A stretch of 63,284 nucleotides of DNA from assembly GCA_033765305.1 (NCBI GenBank), contig JANRID010000020.1, forward strand, positions 1 through 63,284, written 5' to 3'. Under the pieces are notes generated by a model. That model made no database searches and was not told where the DNA came from. It saw only the letters and a list, made by a program, of their open reading frames with translations. The position numbers and the translations under genes were made by a program. Below, piece after piece: positions 60,685 through 63,284 of the stretch (position 1 is its first letter; every line of letters starts with the position of its first letter). Source of the DNA: RDXT01 sp033765305 (GTDB lineage: Bacteria; Bacteroidota; Bacteroidia; J057).

Positions 60685-63284
60685 CGAGCATGGCCCTGAT
60701 TTCCTGCACTACCTTGAGCCAGGCCTCGTCCCGGAGCGGGCGCTCCAGCACTGAGCCGATCCACTGGGTCCGCTTGCCTGCGCCCTGATAGGCCATGAAC
60801 CAGGCTCCCTCCAGGTCGCAGGCCCGGATGAACAGCGGAATCACTGCCGCCGCGCCTGCCCGTTTCCGGATAATCTCCAGTTCAGTTTCCCAGATGTAGC
60901 GCACGTTCATGAAATCCGGGCTGAGCAGGAGAAAAAACAGGTCGCTGCGCTGCAGCTGCCGCCGGATCTCATCATCCCAAGCGGTGCCGGCTTCGATCCG
61001 GTGATCGTACCAGGTCTCGATGGCCCCCTCGCGCTTGAGCTGCGCCAGGTGGTCATCGAACTCGCTTCGGTAGCTGTCGTCGGCAGCGGCATACACGATG
61101 AAGGCGTGCTTGGTACGCTTCCGGTCCTCGGGCGGAGTGCTGAAGAGATCGAGCCCCAGCAGCTCCAGGGTGCTCAGGTCGATCCAGCGGTCTTTATACC
61201 AGGCTTCGGGCTGAAGTTCGAGCCGGTCGAGGTACTTGGTGTCGATCAGTTGCTGATTTACCGTCCGGAGCGCAGCCAGGATGCTCTGGTACAGGCGCGC
61301 TGCCTGGCCGCCGTACAGGTTGACGTACACGGCTTTTTCCTCCCAGACTTCGATCACGTGGGCATAGCCTTGCTCTTTCGCCAGCGGGTCGAAGAGCACC
61401 ACGTTGTTGCGCCATTTCAGGTAGATCTCCAGCGGCGCTTCCCGCTCCAGACCGGCCTGCTCCTCCGGAATCCGGGCCGATTCCCGGCGGCTGACATGCA
61501 CGATCAGCTTGCTGACGGTGCCTGCCGGGATGAAGGGCTTGAATATGAAGCGGATCCGGAATGCGGGGTCTTTCCGCAGATGCGCAGGCAAGGGCACTTC
61601 CTTCCTCAGCAGCGCGGGGATCACATACTCGGTCTCTCCGTAACGGCTGATCTCGGAATAACAGAGCTGGTACGCCTCCATCAGGGCCAGGAAATGCCGG
61701 GTCTCTTCCGCGCTGTAGCCGGGCCAGATGTCCCCAAAGTAGGCTGGCTTCAGGACACCGTCCATGATATACCGCGAATCCAGCACGTGGTACATGATTT
61801 CCTTGACCCAGACCGGATTGAGGATCACCCAGTCCCGCAGGCCTGGATGCGAGCCGAAGTAAATCACCGAGCCGATCCGGTCCAGAATCCCGATCCAGGC
61901 ATGCGCTTCCGTCTCGCCGATCTGCTGTTCCTCGCAATAGCCGAGGTATTCCGGATAGGGAATGAAGTTGCGTTCCCGCGCCAGGGACTCCAGGCGGGAT
62001 TTCACGGACATCCAGGGCTCCGGGTAGGTGTCGGTAAACAGATCCTGTCCGGCCTTGGGCAGCACCGCTCGGATGGTCTGCTCCAGCTTGTCGAGGTTTT
62101 CCCGTTTTTCGCAGCTGATCCGGATAAATTCGGGATGGATGTTGGGAAACATGGCCGCAATCGCCTGTTCGTCGGTCAGTTTGGTACCGAGATCGGTTTT
62201 ATTGATCACGTACACCACCGGGCTGTACTCCCGCCGGGCTGCATCGTAGCTGTAAGCATTCACCATATCCAGCCAGTACTCGAAGCCCACATAGTCGTCT
62301 CTGCCCGGCTGGTCGTCGCAGGCAGTCACAAACAGGTAGATCGACTTCCGGCTGCAGAAGAGCTGCTGCACCTCGCGGTATTTTCCCTGCCCGCCGAAGT
62401 CCCAGATATTGAGCTGAAAATTGATCTCCTGATCCAGCCCGGTAAGTCCGGGGGGCAGCTTTTGGAGGACGTAGGGGGCAATATCCAGGGTATTGGTGCG
62501 CTCGTGTTTTTCCGGCAGGCGCGCCTCCGGATCGACGAGCCTGAGCCGGATGGAGGTCTTGCCCACTTCGCCGTTGCCGACGAGGATCATTTTGGCCTGG
62601 TACAGCGGCAGCGACCGATGTGTCTGGGTGGCTTTCAGGTAGGCCAGCACACTCTCGGCGGCATTGGCCCAGTCCCCGCCGGGAATCACTTCTTTCGGCA
62701 GGCTGCCCATCGGATTGCCGCCCAGGTAGAGGTAGCGGAGCCGGTCGGATTGGGACAGGCTCGCAGGCAGCTGCTCAAAGCGGTTTCTGCGCAGGTCCAG
62801 CTGCGCCAGGGCGGGAAGCGCCCCGGAAACCTCCAGGCTGTCCAGCTGATTGCTGCTCAGGTCGAGATAGGCCAGGGATGCCAGATTGCCGGGCAGACGC
62901 AGAGAGGTCAGGGCGCATTCGCTTAGGTCCAGCCGCCAGAGCGCTGGGGCCTTCCCTTCGAACACGCAGCTGGCCATCTGCGGGTTTTCGCAGAGGTTGA
63001 CCCACCTCAGCGCCCGCATCTCAGGCGGCGCCGTGAAGCGGGTCAGCTGATTTTCGCTGAGGTTGAGGCCTTCGAGGTCTCCGGGGCTGAAGCCGGGCAA
63101 AGCGCAGATGTCAGCCCATTGCGCATCGGTCAGGCCGGTCTTGGCCAGATTCAGCCCGATGAGCCGCTGGCCGTCGGCGCTGAGGGCGTACTTGGGGGTG
63201 CCGCGCTTGTAGGGCATGAGGCCGCCGAGGCGGTCTTCGCCGCGCAGGGGGGCTTCATGCAGGGTGATGCCGGGCAGGCGGGAC
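60665..63284 (-). CDS. LRR-Roc-COR-TIR (Roco) protein, 5' end open at the window edge
   Basis: The frame stays open to the right edge; an internal ATG at 63217 would give 850 residues. Numbering from that ATG: leucine-rich repeats ~20-190 (LWRLDLSECALTSLRLPGNL; LAQLDLRRNRFEQLPASL), then a Roc GTPase with P-loop GNGEVGKTS, switch WDFGGQGKY and NKTD specificity motif, then COR (~400-690), and a C-terminal TIR (~705-850: KHAFIVYAAADDSYRSEFDD, IEAGTAWDDEIRRQL, LLLSPDFMNVRYIWETELEI). Bacterial TIR domains often cleave NAD+. Roco proteins are GTP-controlled dimers. Together this suggests a defence or stress sensor (inference). Confidence 0.9.
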   Translation of the reverse strand, partial: SRLPGITLHEAPLRGEDRLGGLMPYKRGTPKYALSADGQRLIGLNLAKTGLTDAQWADICALPGFSPGDLEGLNLSENQLTRFTAPPEMRALRWVNLCENPQMASCVFEGKAPALWRLDLSECALTSLRLPGNLASLAYLDLSSNQLDSLEVSGALPALAQLDLRRNRFEQLPASLSQSDRLRYLYLGGNPMGSLPKEVIPGGDWANAAESVLAYLKATQTHRSLPLYQAKMILVGNGEVGKTSIRLRLVDPEARLPEKHERTNTLDIAPYVLQKLPPGLTGLDQEINFQLNIWDFGGQGKYREVQQLFCSRKSIYLFVTACDDQPGRDDYVGFEYWLDMVNAYSYDAARREYSPVVYVINKTDLGTKLTDEQAIAAMFPNIHPEFIRISCEKRENLDKLEQTIRAVLPKAGQDLFTDTYPEPWMSVKSRLESLARERNFIPYPEYLGYCEEQQIGETEAHAWIGILDRIGSVIYFGSHPGLRDWVILNPVWVKEIMYHVLDSRYIMDGVLKPAYFGDIWPGYSAEETRHFLALMEAYQLCYSEISRYGETEYVIPALLRKEVPLPAHLRKDPAFRIRFIFKPFIPAGTVSKLIVHVSRRESARIPEEQAGLEREAPLEIYLKWRNNVVLFDPLAKEQGYAHVIEVWEEKAVYVNLYGGQAARLYQSILAALRTVNQQLIDTKYLDRLELQPEAWYKDRWIDLSTLELLGLDLFSTPPEDRKRTKHAFIVYAAADDSYRSEFDDHLAQLKREGAIETWYDHRIEAGTAWDDEIRRQLQRSDLFFLLLSPDFMNVRYIWETELEIIRKRAGAAAVIPLFIRACDLEGAWFMAYQGAGKRTQWIGSVLERPLRDEAWLKVVQEIRAMLDENRNT

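Noticed and set aside
59941..63284. A complete diversity-generating retroelement at the SUMF1 locus
   Set aside because: No reverse transcriptase, accessory Avd gene or template repeat is visible in the window, so only the variable-region resemblance is reported.
1..63284. Prophage, integrative element or insertion sequence
   Set aside because: No integrase, transposase, relaxase, capsid or terminase gene, and no tRNA-linked attachment site, was found.

Overview
The window looks like chromosomal DNA from a high-GC member of the Bacteroidota, most plausibly a Saprospiria-type marine or wastewater organism (inference). Evidence: several start sites sit behind exact matches to the Bacteroidota -7 promoter element TAnnTTTG; three proteins end in type IX secretion (T9SS) sorting domains; the T9SS regulator porX is present; there are two TonB-dependent receptors and many lipoproteins; and an RND metal pump is fused to its outer-membrane channel. 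No rRNA, tRNA, transposase, integrase or CRISPR array was seen.

Layout. 1-4.7 kb: the N-terminal part of a DUF4331 exported protein, a T9SS cargo protein, a GH16 lipoprotein and a rhomboid protease. 4.8-7.5 kb: a minus-strand run of an enoyl-CoA-reductase-like SDR, a VOC protein, coaX and pdeM. 7.6-20.3 kb: a small membrane protein, hutH, a 1336-residue hybrid histidine kinase, a second GH16 lipoprotein with a Calx-beta domain, a TonB receptor, an exported methyltransferase and a TPR lipoprotein. 20.4-23.4 kb: a His-rich exported protein behind a heptamer repeat, then a metal-type TonB receptor. 23.4-27.9 kb: a repeat-filled gap, a Uma2 protein, a GNAT acetyltransferase, a TIR-like/PIN gene pair, a ketosynthase-III-like enzyme with altered active-site residues and a lipoprotein.

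28.1-34.7 kb is the most unusual part: a three-gene operon behind a perfect 41-bp palindrome. It encodes a CHAT protease / STAND NTPase / transmembrane / coiled-coil / propeller protein, an exported probable outer-membrane protein and a lipoprotein. I read it as a possible envelope-spanning signalling or defence device. 34.9-42.2 kb: a small exported protein, proline dehydrogenase, a membrane protein, mazG, two tandem T9SS-secreted alpha/beta hydrolases and a YfcE-type phosphodiesterase.

42.6-52.9 kb (all minus strand) is a metal and redox envelope cluster: CzcB-like adaptor, CzcA-CzcC fusion, two paralogous small PHAHQ proteins, a haem-binding protein, two c-type cytochrome lipoproteins, a DUF5777-like barrel and a YceI protein. 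53.1-59.3 kb: a double ABC ATPase, a tandem-repeat gap, porX-tsaE-ald and a coiled-coil exported protein. 59.3-63.3 kb: a repeat-rich gap, then a minus-strand pair of an LRR-Roc-COR-TIR (Roco) protein, still open at the window edge, and a SUMF1/lectin-fold protein whose C-terminus resembles a diversified variable region.

Three separate STAND/TIR/PIN-type loci within 38 kb suggest a region rich in defence or signalling genes. Functional roles for these loci are inferred from domain architecture only.
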